From the NCBI GenBank assembly GCA_951802195.1, contig OX637636.1:12501-76500 (forward strand): 64,000 nucleotides of DNA, read 5' to 3'. The position numbers and the translations under genes were made by a program. The notes below the pieces were generated by a model that worked only from the letters and a program-made list of their open reading frames with translations, searched no databases and was not told the origin of the DNA. Numbering within the stretch: the stretch's first letter is position 1; every line of letters starts with the position of its first letter. This DNA comes from Tausonia pullulans (taxonomy: Eukaryota; Basidiomycota; Tremellomycetes; Cystofilobasidiales; Mrakiaceae). Of the stretch, positions 12,298 to 23,038 are shown piece after piece.

Positions 12298-13217
12298 ATG
12301 TCCCTTCCCCTTCTCCGCCCGGCCCGGGCATCGTGCTCCTTCAACCCGGCGCCGACGCTTCACCGAACGGTCCTCCACATCCCCCGTCTCCCCAACCCGC
12401 CCAAGTTCAAGCTCAAGCAGCACCCGCACGGCTGGTCGCGCGAGCTTCCCTCGGGCGCCATGCTTGTGTACAACCCGCCTCCGACGCAGGCATCCGTCCG
12501 ATCGACGACGCTTCTCCCAGGAGAGCTGAGCCCGACGGGGAAGAGGCTCCCGTCGGGGTGGAGGAAGGTCCCTGGTCTCGGGCACGTCGCGCCGAGGTGT
12601 GACGGACGGGTCGACGGGGAGGAGGAGCGACCGAACAGGGTTGTCCTGGCGAAGGAGGTCGTGGAGGAGATGAGGAGGCTGAGGCTGGAGGACCCTGTGT
12701 CGAATTCCCTGAGGAGCCTGAGCAAGCGGTGAGTCGGGTGTCGTTCCTTCCATGGAGTCAGGAGGGAAGGGGAGAGGATGAGGAGGGGCTGGGCTGGGCT
12801 GCACGACCTTGCCGTTGCCCTCGTTGCGTCCTTGCGTCGTCCTAGGCTCGCTGGTCCTCTCCCCCTCTCCTTGAGATAGGCAGCTCAGCTCAGCGTCGGG
12901 GCTCAGGACCCCCCAGTCGCGCGCTCTCTCGGACGAACGAACGAGCTGTCTCTTTCGTGCGCGTCGTCGTCTGAAGCTCTCCTCATGCTCCTCCCCCCCC
13001 GTCCTACCTATGCTCGCCTCCCTATCTCCTTCCATGCTGACACCCTCGTCCTCTCTCTAGATTCGACCTCCCACCCCAGATTGTCGCTTCGTACGTCGGC
13101 AAGCTCCCCAAGCATGCGAAGCAGAACCGACTCGAGGAGGAGCTCCGGCTTGAGCGGATGAGTCTCCCGCAGGCGGTGGCGCGCGAGTCGAGGCGGATCT
13201 TCAAGAGCGGTTGGTAG
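12298..13217 (+). CDS. MRPL20: Mitochondrial large-subunit ribosomal protein mL58 (MRP-L20 family)
   Basis: Two exons (12298-12728 and 13061-13217) join as SLSKR-FDLPP. The N-terminus is Ser/Arg-rich with few acids, as expected for a mitochondrial presequence. The C-terminal half has the MRP-L20 pattern: LAKEVVEEMRRLRLEDP, then a short helix, LSKRFDLPPQIVASYVG, and a basic tail ending RRIFKSGW. The length of about 195 residues fits yeast Mrpl20. The single intron is 332 nt, far longer than most introns in the window. It is co-directional with POL3 (209 bp apart) and MKT1. The family call rests on this C-terminal pattern; the N-terminal half is poorly conserved in the family. Confidence 0.82.
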
Positions 13218-13591
13218 TCGGGGTGCTGTGAAGGAAGGATGATGATGTGTTTGACTTGCTTTGTGCTGGCTGCTCGACGTGCGAGAGAGAGGAGACGCTT
13301 CCCTGCGCGCTGTCTCGCTGCTGGCCTGGGACCCGCTTGCCTGTCTGCCGCCCCACCCGCGCGCGCCTGAGAGACGGTGCCTGGCGTCTGAAAGAGACGA
13401 GTGCTGCGGGTGCTGTGATGCGACCGGGGGCGTGGCGGTTGTCGACGACACTGGCTTGGGCCCCGTTGAGCCGTGCGCGAGGGCCTCGCCGGCGTCACGC
13501 GCTGCCCGCGCTCGCTGTTCGTTCTATTGTCAACCACCATCCATCCTCCGTCCCCCCAGCACCCTCCGCCCTCCCGACCCGCCCGCCGGAG
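13218..13591. other. Intergenic, MRPL20 to MKT1
   Basis: This 374 bp stretch between co-directional genes is GC-rich with pyrimidine-rich sequence just before the MKT1 start. I see no further gene or defined element. Confidence 0.6.
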
Positions 13592-16500
13592 ATGATTCGC
13601 AATTTTGAGGGTCAGGCCAGGCCCCCTTCCACCATGGCCGCATTGTCCTCGGCCCCGCTGACATCCCCCCCCCCCGCCTGCCCGTCCCCACCGCACGCTA
13701 CGCGCATCCCCCGCTCGCGCGATCCATCGCGACTGATCCGACGACCCAACCAGCCTACCTCGTCGAGCGCGGGCTCGTCTCGACGTGCCCGCTCGCGGCT
13801 CTCGCCGACACGCGGCTCGGGATCGACCTGCCGACGTACCTCCGCCAACTGCTCTCCTCCCCGCTCTCCCGCGAGCCCCTCATCGCAACCACCGGTGGGC
13901 TCCCTCTCTCGCTGACGACGCTCATCGAGTCGGACCTCCGCTCGCTCGAGAAGCTCCACATCAAGCCCGTCTTTGTCTGCCCGGGCCTTCCGCTTGCCCG
14001 GCGCCCGCCAGGGAAGGCCGGCGTCGACACTCCGAGGGAGAGCAGCCTCAAGCGCGAGGCGTGGGAGCATTACGAGCAGGGTCGCGTCGAGAGCGCGGTC
14101 AAGATCCTCGAGGGCCTCACGTGGACTGAGCAGAGGGATCTCTTCCGGCTCGTCCTCAGGATCTTTAGGCACCGGAGCGTCGAGTTCATTGTCGCGCCGT
14201 ACGTCACTTCGGCCCAGGTGAGTGCTTCGCTTTCGCGCATGTATGTATGTCGCGCCCCGCGTCCGATCGAGGGACGGACGCACGCTGGCTCGCTGTCACT
14301 TGGCCCTTGTCGGTGGACCTTGTCCCCCCCCCCCCCAAAACCCACAGGACCGATGGATGTGGACGATGGCCCATGCTTCAGAGGAGCACGGATGGATGCA
14401 TCTGAGCGCCATCTTGAGACGGACTGGGCGAGAGAGCACGCGCCTTCCTCCTTCCTATTCATGCGCTCGACCCTTCCATCGTGGCTCTCGCTGATCCTAG
14501 CCCCCCCCCCCTCCCCCCCCCCAATACCGCTCTCACAGCTCATATATCTCCAGAAACACCCCAAGGGCTACATTCACTCAGTCTATGCCTCGACCGAGGC
14601 CCTCCTCTACACGAACCAGCTCGACAAGCTCATTCTCTCCATCGACCTCCAAGCGTCGTCCATGTCGTTCGTCACCAAGGCCGCCGTCCTCAAGGACCTC
14701 GGGCTATCTGAGGACCAGTTCCTCGATGTCGGCCTCATATCCGGCTGCGACCTCACGCCTTCAATGCCCCCGCTCGTCCCCGGTGGCTGGCGAGCGGTCG
14801 TCGACATCATCTCCAAGACAAAGTCGGGAGTCAACGCCATCTCGCTGTTCCCGAACGACCACGGCATGAAGGAGCTCTTCTACCCAGAACTCTTTATTCG
14901 GGCCCGATGCGCCATTAAGTTCGCGCTCGTCCTCACCTCGGAGGAGGGCAAGTGCACGCCTCTCCCGCTCGCCCTCGCTGGCACGGTCCACCCTATCGTC
15001 ACCGCTGGAGACGTCCCCTTGGACCTGCACGACATTTTCTCCCATCGCCTTCCGGACGAGGTTTATTTCCACATCTGCCGTGGTCTCATCAGCCCCCAGC
15101 TTATCGGATGGCTCAGCTCGGGTATCATCGTCGAGCAGCCACCGCTCGACAATGGCGAGTCGACCGAGTACAAGCGGTTCATCAAGGAGGTCATCACTGA
15201 GGGAGCTACCGCCCCGCGATGCACGGCGCTGGGCCTCGTCTCGTCTTCTCTCAACAAGTTTTGGCCCAAGGTCCCGATCGTGGGTGCCGCCTGTTGCCCT
15301 CCTCCTCCCTTGCCTGTACCCGCTTTTGCTGAAACTTTCTTGCATGATGCCCATTAGAATGCCTATTACTACTTCGAGAGCTCGTACCCACAAAACCGAA
15401 ACCTTGTCCCACACTCGGGGACCGCGACACTCCAGCTGATTGAGCGCTGCCTCGGCTGGCACGTCCCCTGCATCGTTGTCGAGGAGGAGCTTCGTCGGCA
15501 AAATGTGGGGGCGGAATTTCTCGACTTTGCTCGCTATGTTGCCGCTGACACCTCTCGCCTTCCTTCTCCAGTCCTCCACCATTGACTTTGCCCTCTGCCT
15601 GAACGCAACCTCGGAGGAGCAGTACGCCGCCCGGACGCGCAAGGCCAAGCGGCCGCCGGGCGTCGAGCTCAAGCCGCTCGACAAAAAGGACGAGATTGTT
15701 GCCAACGTCATCTGGCGGTTCCTCGATCTTCGAGGGTGAGTTGCAGCCATTCTTTTTCTCTGTCTCTCTCCATCTCGAGTAGCTCGCTGACCCTTCCCCC
15801 TGCCCCAGTTTCCTCAACCCGAATCACACGCACGCCTCGCTCGCCCAGGCACTCTCGGCTGGTCAGAAGGCGTCCCGCGTCAACGACAAGTTTCAGGAGC
15901 CGCTTTACTTGGCCCTTGAGCTCACTCGTGCGGGTGTCCTCCACGGCGACCTCTGGAGCGGCCGTGCTTGGAGTGGAGGACCTAGCTTCGGCACGGGTGC
16001 GTCGGGGGCGCGCTTCGCTCGCTTGACACATCGAGACCGCGCTGACCACCTCCATCCCTTGCACTCCGACAGAATCCGAAAAATCGTCGATGCTCCTCAT
16101 CATGCGCGTTCTCAGCATCGTCCCTCTCAATTTCAAGTCGCAACAATGGTCCGGTCCCCTCTCGCGGGAGCTTCTCGTCTTCAACTCGTTCCTCAAGTCG
16201 CTCTCTCGCTCGCTCCGACACCTCCTCGAGGCCGTCTCGCTGCACATGCTCCTCCGGTCGGACGCCCGTCGGCAGAGGGACGACTTCCTTGACATTGCGC
16301 TCTCGCTCCCGTTCCAGACGGACACCAATACCGGGTTCGGGATCCTGGCCAAGGTGTACCTCGACGCGACGATCACGCTCTACGGGGAGGTCATCAAGCC
16401 CGGGGAGGAGAACTCGGAAGAGGCGAAGGAGGCGAAGGAGCAGGCGCTCGAGATTGTCGAACAGACGTTCGTCGGGATCAAGAACCCCATCGCCGAGGTC

Positions 16501-16787
16501 CAGCGCGGGTTCCGGTTCTGGGATGCGGTGCGTCGCGCCGCCAACCAGCCAGCCTCCAGCGGCCCTTCGTCTCCGCTCTTCTCTCCCCCTACGTTTGCGC
16601 TGACTTAGTGGCTCGCCTTTTTTTTTTTTTTTTTATTTATTTATTTATACCCCGACAGCTCCTCGTCGCCATCCGCTCGCTCTCAGCCAACCAGGTCGGC
16701 AAGACGGCGAACTCGGTGGACATCCAGAAGCACGTCGCGGACCAGTTTGAGGCCGCCGAGCGATGGCTCCGGCCGATGCGGCCTTGA
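13592..16787 (+). CDS. MKT1: Mkt1-like post-transcriptional regulator (inactive XPG-like nuclease fold)
   Basis: Mkt1 acts with Pbp1 on mRNA translation and stability in yeast. The first coding exon is only 19 nt (13592-13610, MIRNFE), ending at a GTCAGG donor. Exon 2 (13754-14217) begins AYLVERGLVSTCPLAALADT, matching the yeast Mkt1 N-terminus. A 321 nt intron (14218-14538) with two C-rich tracts precedes LIYLQKHPKGYIHSVY, the XPG-I-like segment. The large middle domain (about 14540-16520) includes LFPNDHGMKELFYPELFIRA and LPLALAGTVHPI. The last intron (16528-16658) has a T17 run plus ATTT repeats. The nuclease-like VFxFDG segment reads VFVCPG here, without the acidic residue, consistent with a non-catalytic role (inference). 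The gene ends at 16787, convergent with SF3B1. Confidence 0.9.
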
Positions 16788-17004
16788 GCGCCGAGGAGGG
16801 GACGGGGGAGGAGGACGGCTGAGGGCGGCTGTGGGTGAGGGAAGACGATCATGGGATTTTTTTTTATATCCTTCTTCTCCGTTCTGAGCAGCACAGCACG
16901 AGCGAGGCGAAAAGGAGGACATCAATTCGCATATCGTTACATAAGAAAAGAAAAAAAGAGGAAATAGCACCACAAGGGAGGGGCGTGAGAGAAGGGAGTG
17001 AAGC

Positions 17005-20000
17005 CTAGAGAATGTAGTAGAGCTGGTGCCGGCCATAGTCGTTGAGCTCCTCGGAGAGATGACTCAGGTTCGGGTAGAACGGGACCATGGCGTCCTCGGC
17101 ACCGAGATACGTCGAGTTGTAGAGACGCCAGTAGACCTCGCGGACCTTGCGGGCCGGGTGGAAGAGACCGGCGAGGATGTAGGACATCATGACACCAGGG
17201 CCGAGACCAACGCGCATGGCCTGGCAGAGGAAGGGAACAAGAGTCAGTGGCGAGTGACAGGATAATGCGAAAGAGCGTGCTCACCTCAATTGCATCCATG
17301 ACGTTGCCGATGACGTGCGGACTGGTCTCGAAGCAGTTGGGCCAGACGAGGTTGAGCAAATGGGTGAGGGCCTCCTCGTGGCCGTAACTCGCAACCCCGA
17401 GGGCAAGGTGCTTGACAATGGCCGCCGCCGTCTGCCGGTGGACGGCGTCGCGCTCGGTGAGGGCGTCCTCGAGCATGCCAACGACAGCATAGAGGTAGTC
17501 CTTGGACATCTCGCCGACGTACTCGAAGACGAAGGAGAGCGCTTTGAGGCAACCGTTGCGGACGTTGAGCTCGGGGCTAGGTAATGCGGGATTTGGTCAG
17601 CCGGGACGAACGAAGACGGAAAGGAACATCCTGTACTCACGTTCGGTACTCGTTGAGGATGGCCGGAATCGTGGTGAACGGTCCACAGGTCTCCGAGACA
17701 ATGGCTGGAGAGAGAGGTCAGCTTCGTAAAGAAAAAGTCGGACGACGATGTGACAAGCCACCACGCACCTATGGCGACAGTCGAGCAAACTCGACTCTGA
17801 CGTTCCTGGACACGAAGGTTCGTAAGCAGGACACTGAGGACGTCCTGGGGTCCAATGGCCTTGGCAATGTAGCCAAAGGAGTTGACGGCCGCTCGGCGGA
17901 TACCCTTCTTGTGAGCCTTGAGGAGGTCGAGGAGCTCAAAGCAGATGCGCATCCACTCGCGGGCGGGGACGAACTCGGCACCGCGATCGGCTTAAAGGAG
18001 GGGAGAATCAGCTACAAGAGGACAAAGAGCAGAATTGAGAGCGAGCGCTCACCGATGCGACCGATAAGGTTGATCGACGCCTCTTGGACCTTTTCATGCC
18101 TGTTCCGGAGAATCGGCGTCATGCGGGGGACTGAAGGGGGAGGGGGACGTGAGTGAGAGCACACAAACGAGGGAGCAGAAAGAAGAAGGCTACTCACGCA
18201 GATCCTTGACCGGCGGGTTCATCTGCGTCATGCCGACGACGTTGGCGATGGCCGACTCGGCGGCGATGATGGAACCGAGCGTGTCCGGGTACTCCTCACC
18301 GAGCTGTTCAAAGAGAACGAGGCCGAGCTTGCTCAGGTGGGCGTCCTCACCACACTGCTTGATGACAACCGCAAGGCGCGTCGTGAGGTCGGCGGCTTGC
18401 TGGCGAACCTTGGCGCTCTTGTTGTTGAGCCGCCAGAGGATGGTCGAGACGATCTGGGTGAGGTAGGGCTTGACACGGATGCCTGGGGGGAGTAGGAAGA
18501 AAGTAAGGTGATCAGAAGAAAGCAGGAAGTAGGGAGGAAGCGAACGAGCGAGGGTGAGGACATACCGAGCGCATTAACGACCGTGCCAAAGCCGTCGAGC
18601 ATGACATTGTCCTCGACCGTCTGCTCCTGGAAGGCGTAGATGATGCCGTCGATGAGGAGCACCTCAAGTCGCTCGTCGATGTCCGCAGCTCCGACTGAGG
18701 CGATGACCTTGGTAACGGTCTCCATGACCATCTTACGGAAGGGCTCCGACTCGTCCTTGAGGTCGTTGACAACGCGACCGACGATCTCGGCGACTCCCGC
18801 TTTTTGAGCAAGCTCGACGGTCGTCTCAACGAGGGATCGGTAGTTGCGGCGATCGAGCGCCATCCGACGGACCCAGAAGGCTTTGAAGAACTCGGGGAGG
18901 ATCTCCTCCCGGACGTACGTCGGTGTGACGCCCTCCGTCGCGGCGCACTGCTTGACGACCTTGAGGACAATCTTCTTCATCTCCTCGTCGGCCGATCCAA
19001 ACTCGCGGATGAGGATCGGAACACACTCCTTGACGTAATACGACGCATACTCCGGGTCCATGAGAGGGATGATGAATCCGATCGCCTTGAGGAAGGCGGC
19101 GAGACCCTTACCGCGGTGCTGACGGATACCAAGCCAGAGCGGCTTGAGGACATTGTCGAACGACTCAATTCCGTAAGGGGCCGAAGCTTCGGCGAGCGCT
19201 GCGAGCGAGAGGGCGGTCATCGTCCGGACCTTCTGCTGATCGTCCTCAAGGCCGTGAGCCACGGCGTCGACGAGGTTTCTAAGGTGCGGCAGGACGGCAC
19301 AACCCATCATGATGGCAATCTGCTGGATAATACGAATGCCCGTGTGTCGAGCCTGCCACGATTTCTTGGATCGGCAGACAGCCTTGAGGAACGGGAGAAG
19401 GGCCGGGATACCGAGCGCCGACGCGACGACGGAGAAGGCGCGGGCCGTCGTGTTGCGAACGTATTCGTCGATGTGGTCAATGTCCGGCCGCATCGTCGAG
19501 ATCATGTGGGCGAGACCGGCGGCTTTGGAGAGGTTGGAGATGATCTCGCGGCCCTCGACGCGGGCGTAGTAGTCCTCATCGATGAGAAGGGGCTCAATGA
19601 CGACGAGGATCTTGTGGACGTAAGGGCGAACGAGGTCATCAAGCTTGTAGAGAACGCGGTCGATGACCTTAACGAGCAAATGCCGCTCCTGGTCCTCAAG
19701 CGTGCGCTCCATGAGAAGCGGGAGAATCTTGTCGAAGAGCGGGCCAGCACCAAAGTCGCGCGCCTTGTCCGTGATCTGCCGAAGGGCCGACTTGCGGACA
19801 GGAGGAGTACCGTTCTTGATCTTGAGGAGAAGCCGCATGATCTTACGTTCCTTGAGCTCCTCAACCGAGAGCGACATGTCGTCGTCCTCGCCCGTAAGGA
19901 CAGACTTAAAGTATTCCTGGTCCTCCTGCTTGAGGAACTGGAGCGAACCGATCCCCTCGATCTCCGTTGGCACGTCGTGGGCATATCCTCCAGCAGCATC

Positions 20001-20415
20001 GACCATGGCCTTGGCGGCCGCCTCATCCTGCATCATGAACCCGCCCGCATGAACGGGCGTCGCTCCGAGCTTGTGCGTCCGCGCCGGAGCATAGTCTGCA
20101 GGCGGGTCGACGATGACATAGCCCTCCGAGGGGAGGAGCGCGTCGAGCTCCGCGTCCGAAAGGTATCGATTCCGAGGATCCTCGGCGAACATCCCGACGC
20201 CGTTGGCGCCCATCAAGGAAGGGACGGGAGGGGTAGGTCCAGCAGCCGAGGGGATATTGACGGGCGTCTGATCCCAGCGAGAGCGCTTGCCCGAGGGCGT
20301 CTGGGCGACCTCGTTTGACGGAGCAGCCACGGGCGTCTCGTCCCATCGAGAGCGCTTCTTCCTCACGACAGTTGCGTCGTCTGTCGTCGGAGCAGCCCAA
20401 TCCTTCGCCGGCTCA

Positions 20416-20448
<33 letters not shown>

Positions 20449-21471
20449 TCGGGCGCGTCGTCCCAGCGCTTCCGCCTCGTCGCTGCCGGTGGGGTCTTGT
20501 CTCCATCAGTCGCCACGCTTCCTCTCGGCGGAGTCTTGTCTTCCACCATGGGAGCGACGCCCTCCTCTTCGTCCTTCCGCCGTTGGTCCTCAATCGCCTG
20601 CGCGACGCGCTGTTCGTCCCTCTCGAGGTTTCGGAGCCGCATCGTCTCAGCATACGAGCTGCCGGAGGGCTCGCCAGCATTAGCGGCGAAAGGATCGGAT
20701 TCTGAGGAGGCAATAGGATGGTCAGTCAAGTGAAACAGAGGCATTTCTCGACGAGAGGTGAACACGAGGGAACTGAGTGGGTGGTAGGTGGGTGGGCGGT
20801 CGGTCGAAAGGTGCTGGCTGCTCTGCAGCGCGACAAGGCGGACCAGGCGCTACATCTCCCGTCCCAGAGCAGGGAGCCCCCAAGCACACACAGGCTCGGT
20901 CTGTCTCGAATGCATGGTCGAGCGACGCACGGCTGGGAAGAAGGCCCGGCCAGCGGCGTTCGCGTTCTTCCCTCCCGCACGCACTATGCGCATAGCGGGA
21001 GGGACACGCGCTCCTCCCTCCTCTCCTCCCGTCCTCGTCCTGGTTCCTGACCGCGCTCAAGCACGCCGTTCTGCACCACCAGAGAAAACTTACGAGTAGT
21101 GGCCTCCTGGGCGCGATCGAAGCGCTTGTTGTGGTAGTCGGACTGCCTGGCGGCAACCTGCCTCGTCTTTGCCGTCTCGGCGAAGGGATCGAAGTCCTCG
21201 GCGTCATTCATCTCCTCATACTCGGCGAGGACGTCCTGTGGAGGAAGACGCAGCGGAAGAGAGACACCGAGGGCACATGGGGACGAGGACGAGCGAGGTG
21301 ATCGAGGATGGGAGTCGTGGACGATACGTGGACGGTTGATGGACGGGTGGGAGGGAGGATCAAGGGTCAGCAGGGGACCAGGGAGGGCCAGGAGGTGCGG
21401 CCGGTCGTGCGCACCTTCGGTGCGGTGAAGGAGTCGAGCAGACGAGCCCTGGGCTCTTCGTCGTTGGGCAT
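17005..21471 (-). CDS. HSH155: Splicing factor SF3b subunit 1 (SF3B1/Hsh155)
   Basis: This HEAT-repeat scaffold of U2 snRNP grips the branch-site helix. Exon 1 (21415-21471) reads [19 protein letters not shown]. Exon 2 (21094-21235) reads [21 protein letters not shown] 392 nt intron then precedes the main exon, which starts at 20701 ([13 protein letters not shown]) and runs to about 18567. The N-terminal region has several RWDxxP-type motifs ([24 protein letters not shown]), known in SF3B1 as phosphorylated TP motifs, and a Thr run coded near 20418-20450. The HEAT domain is highly conserved, e.g. [30 protein letters not shown] and [16 protein letters not shown]. The last exons end [12 protein letters not shown] at 17005. 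The residue equivalent to human Lys666 is Arg (codon 19332-19334). Head-to-head with EMC7. Confidence 0.98.
20970..21003. other. Hairpin-forming inverted repeat in long SF3B1 intron
   Basis: CCCTCCCGC at 20970-20978 is the exact reverse complement of GCGGGAGGG at 20995-21003. Inside lies the 12-nt perfect palindrome CTATGCGCATAG (20984-20995). It sits within the 392 nt intron of SF3B1 and would be transcribed in its pre-mRNA. Confidence 0.7.
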
Positions 21472-21603
21472 GATGGGTGTGGACGGCGGAGAAGGGTGTG
21501 GTGGTGGTCGAGGGTCGCTCTCTCTTCTCCCCTTCCCTCGCCTCGCCGCCCTCGGCCTTCCCTCGCGACGACCCTCCCGACGGCCATCTCCCCTCGCCAC
21601 ACC
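21472..21603. promoter_or_regulatory. Compact divergent promoter, SF3B1 / EMC7
   Basis: Only 132 bp separate the two start codons, so both 5' UTRs and both core promoters must share this stretch. It is rich in CTC/TTC on the plus strand. No TATA box is evident. Confidence 0.6.
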
Positions 21604-22711
21604 ATGCTCCCCCACGTCGCCGCCTCAAGCCTGCTCCTTGCGGCAGTCCTCGCCTCGGCAGAGACACTCCGCGGCAGGATCGTCTTCAACGACCACCTCG
21701 GTCCGTCGCCGGGCCCTCGTCCCTCGCTTTCTTTCTTACGTTGCTGACCGCACCGACGCGTCTCCCTCGCCTTCTCAGCCCCAGCCGACCTCCACCCTTC
21801 GACCCAGGTCTCGCTCGACTACGGCGCCAAGTATGCCTACGTCCTCGAGTCCGGCGAGTTCAGCTTGTCCGTACTACCTTCCGCGGTGGAGGGAGCATCG
21901 CCCTGCGGGCCTTGGGACGACCCGCCGTGCTCGCTGGCTGACGATCGCTTCTCTGTCTCCAGCCCCGACGTCTCGAGCGGCTTCCACACGGTCCAGGTCC
22001 TCTCGGGAACCCACGCCTTCCCCGAGGTATGGGACGCCTCGATGCTGGCTTGCGGGGGGCCGGCTCCTCACACCCGCTGACGAACACGCACGTCGCCGCA
22101 CTGTCCCTCTGCCCCGCCTTCTACAGCTCTCCGTCTTGATCCCTAAGCCCTCTGAAGACGCCACCACCCCCTCACCTACCCCCTTCGTAGCCCTGCACAA
22201 CCCCGGCCGACAAACGCCTTTCGACCCTCTCTCACCGCCCTCGGTCGGTTCCCTCCCCTATGACCCCATCGAATGCATCCCTCTCGCCGCACTCGACTTC
22301 TACACCGAGCCAGGGTCGTTCCAGGCTCTGGCAATGCTCAAGAACCCCATGGTGATGATGATGCTCGTCGTAGGGTTGCTGGCGTTGGGGTTGCCGAAGC
22401 TGCTGGTGAGTCCTCTGTTGATGCATTGATCTCTCCTTGGTCGAACGCCGCGCTCACTCCGCTTGGTGCTCTCGTAGTCCCTCATCGACGAAGAGGCCCT
22501 CTCTGAGGCAGAGAAGATTGTCTCGTCGTCCAGCTCTGTCGGCGAGTGGGGGCAATCGCTCAAGGCTGTCTCGCAGGGGAAGGAGGCGATGAGGGAGCTG
22601 AGGGAGAATGAGACGACTGGCGCTGTGGGAAGTCAGGGAGGTGGAACAACAGCAAGCGCAGGAAAGGCAGGAGGAGGGAAGGGAGGGAAGGGAGGAAAGA
22701 AGAAGCGATGA
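21604..22711 (+). CDS. EMC7: ER membrane protein complex subunit 7
   Basis: EMC7 is part of the EMC insertase for tail-anchored and multi-pass proteins. The ATG at 21604 starts a signal peptide (PHVAASSLLLAAVLASAE) followed by LRGRIVFNDHL. Exons joined in phase give a lumenal beta-sandwich: SLDYGAKYAYVLESGEFSF, then PDVSSGFHTVQVLSGTHAFPE. After an exon containing DPIECIPLAALDFY comes one membrane helix (MVMMMLVVGLLALGLPKLL) and a cytosolic tail (LIDEEALSEAEKI) ending in a Gly/Lys-rich GGKGGKGGKKKR. Introns 1 and 2 both start with GTCCGT. The length of about 245 residues is normal for EMC7 (yeast Sop4). Confidence 0.9.
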
Positions 22712-23038
22712 CGGAGAGAGAAAGAGAGAGACTGATTTTGATGTCGAGGGGGTGGCATTTGATGGTTGCAATGCGGCGGAGACATCTGCGCCGACTCTGG
22801 CGCCCTCGCAGCTGAGCATAAAATGACATCAAATATTTACGACCTCTCTGTAGAAGTCAAGAAAAGGCGATGTCCCAAGTGAAGATGCTCATGGTAACGT
22901 GACTGAGCCGAGCGAAAGCGGTCTCGGCTGCGAGACTAGGCGCGACTGATCTCCTGGCGGCACGCGAACTGTCGTCCTCCCCTCTTCCCCTCGCCTTCTT
23001 CATTCAACCTCGACCATCGAAAGGACTACTAACCCTAC
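22712..23038. other. Intergenic, EMC7 to BRL1
   Basis: This 327 bp stretch holds the EMC7 3' end and the BRL1 promoter. It starts with purine-rich sequence and ends with CTTCATTCAACC before the BRL1 start. No other gene is visible. Confidence 0.6.

Noticed and set aside
14761-15750. Long open frame on the minus strand across MKT1 exons
   Set aside because: Shadow of the MKT1 coding strand, with charge-rich meaningless sequence and no domain.
18804-20318. Open frame of about 500 codons on the plus strand inside SF3B1
   Set aside because: It is antisense to highly conserved SF3B1 exons. GC-rich codon bias leaves the opposite strand free of stops; no family resemblance was seen.
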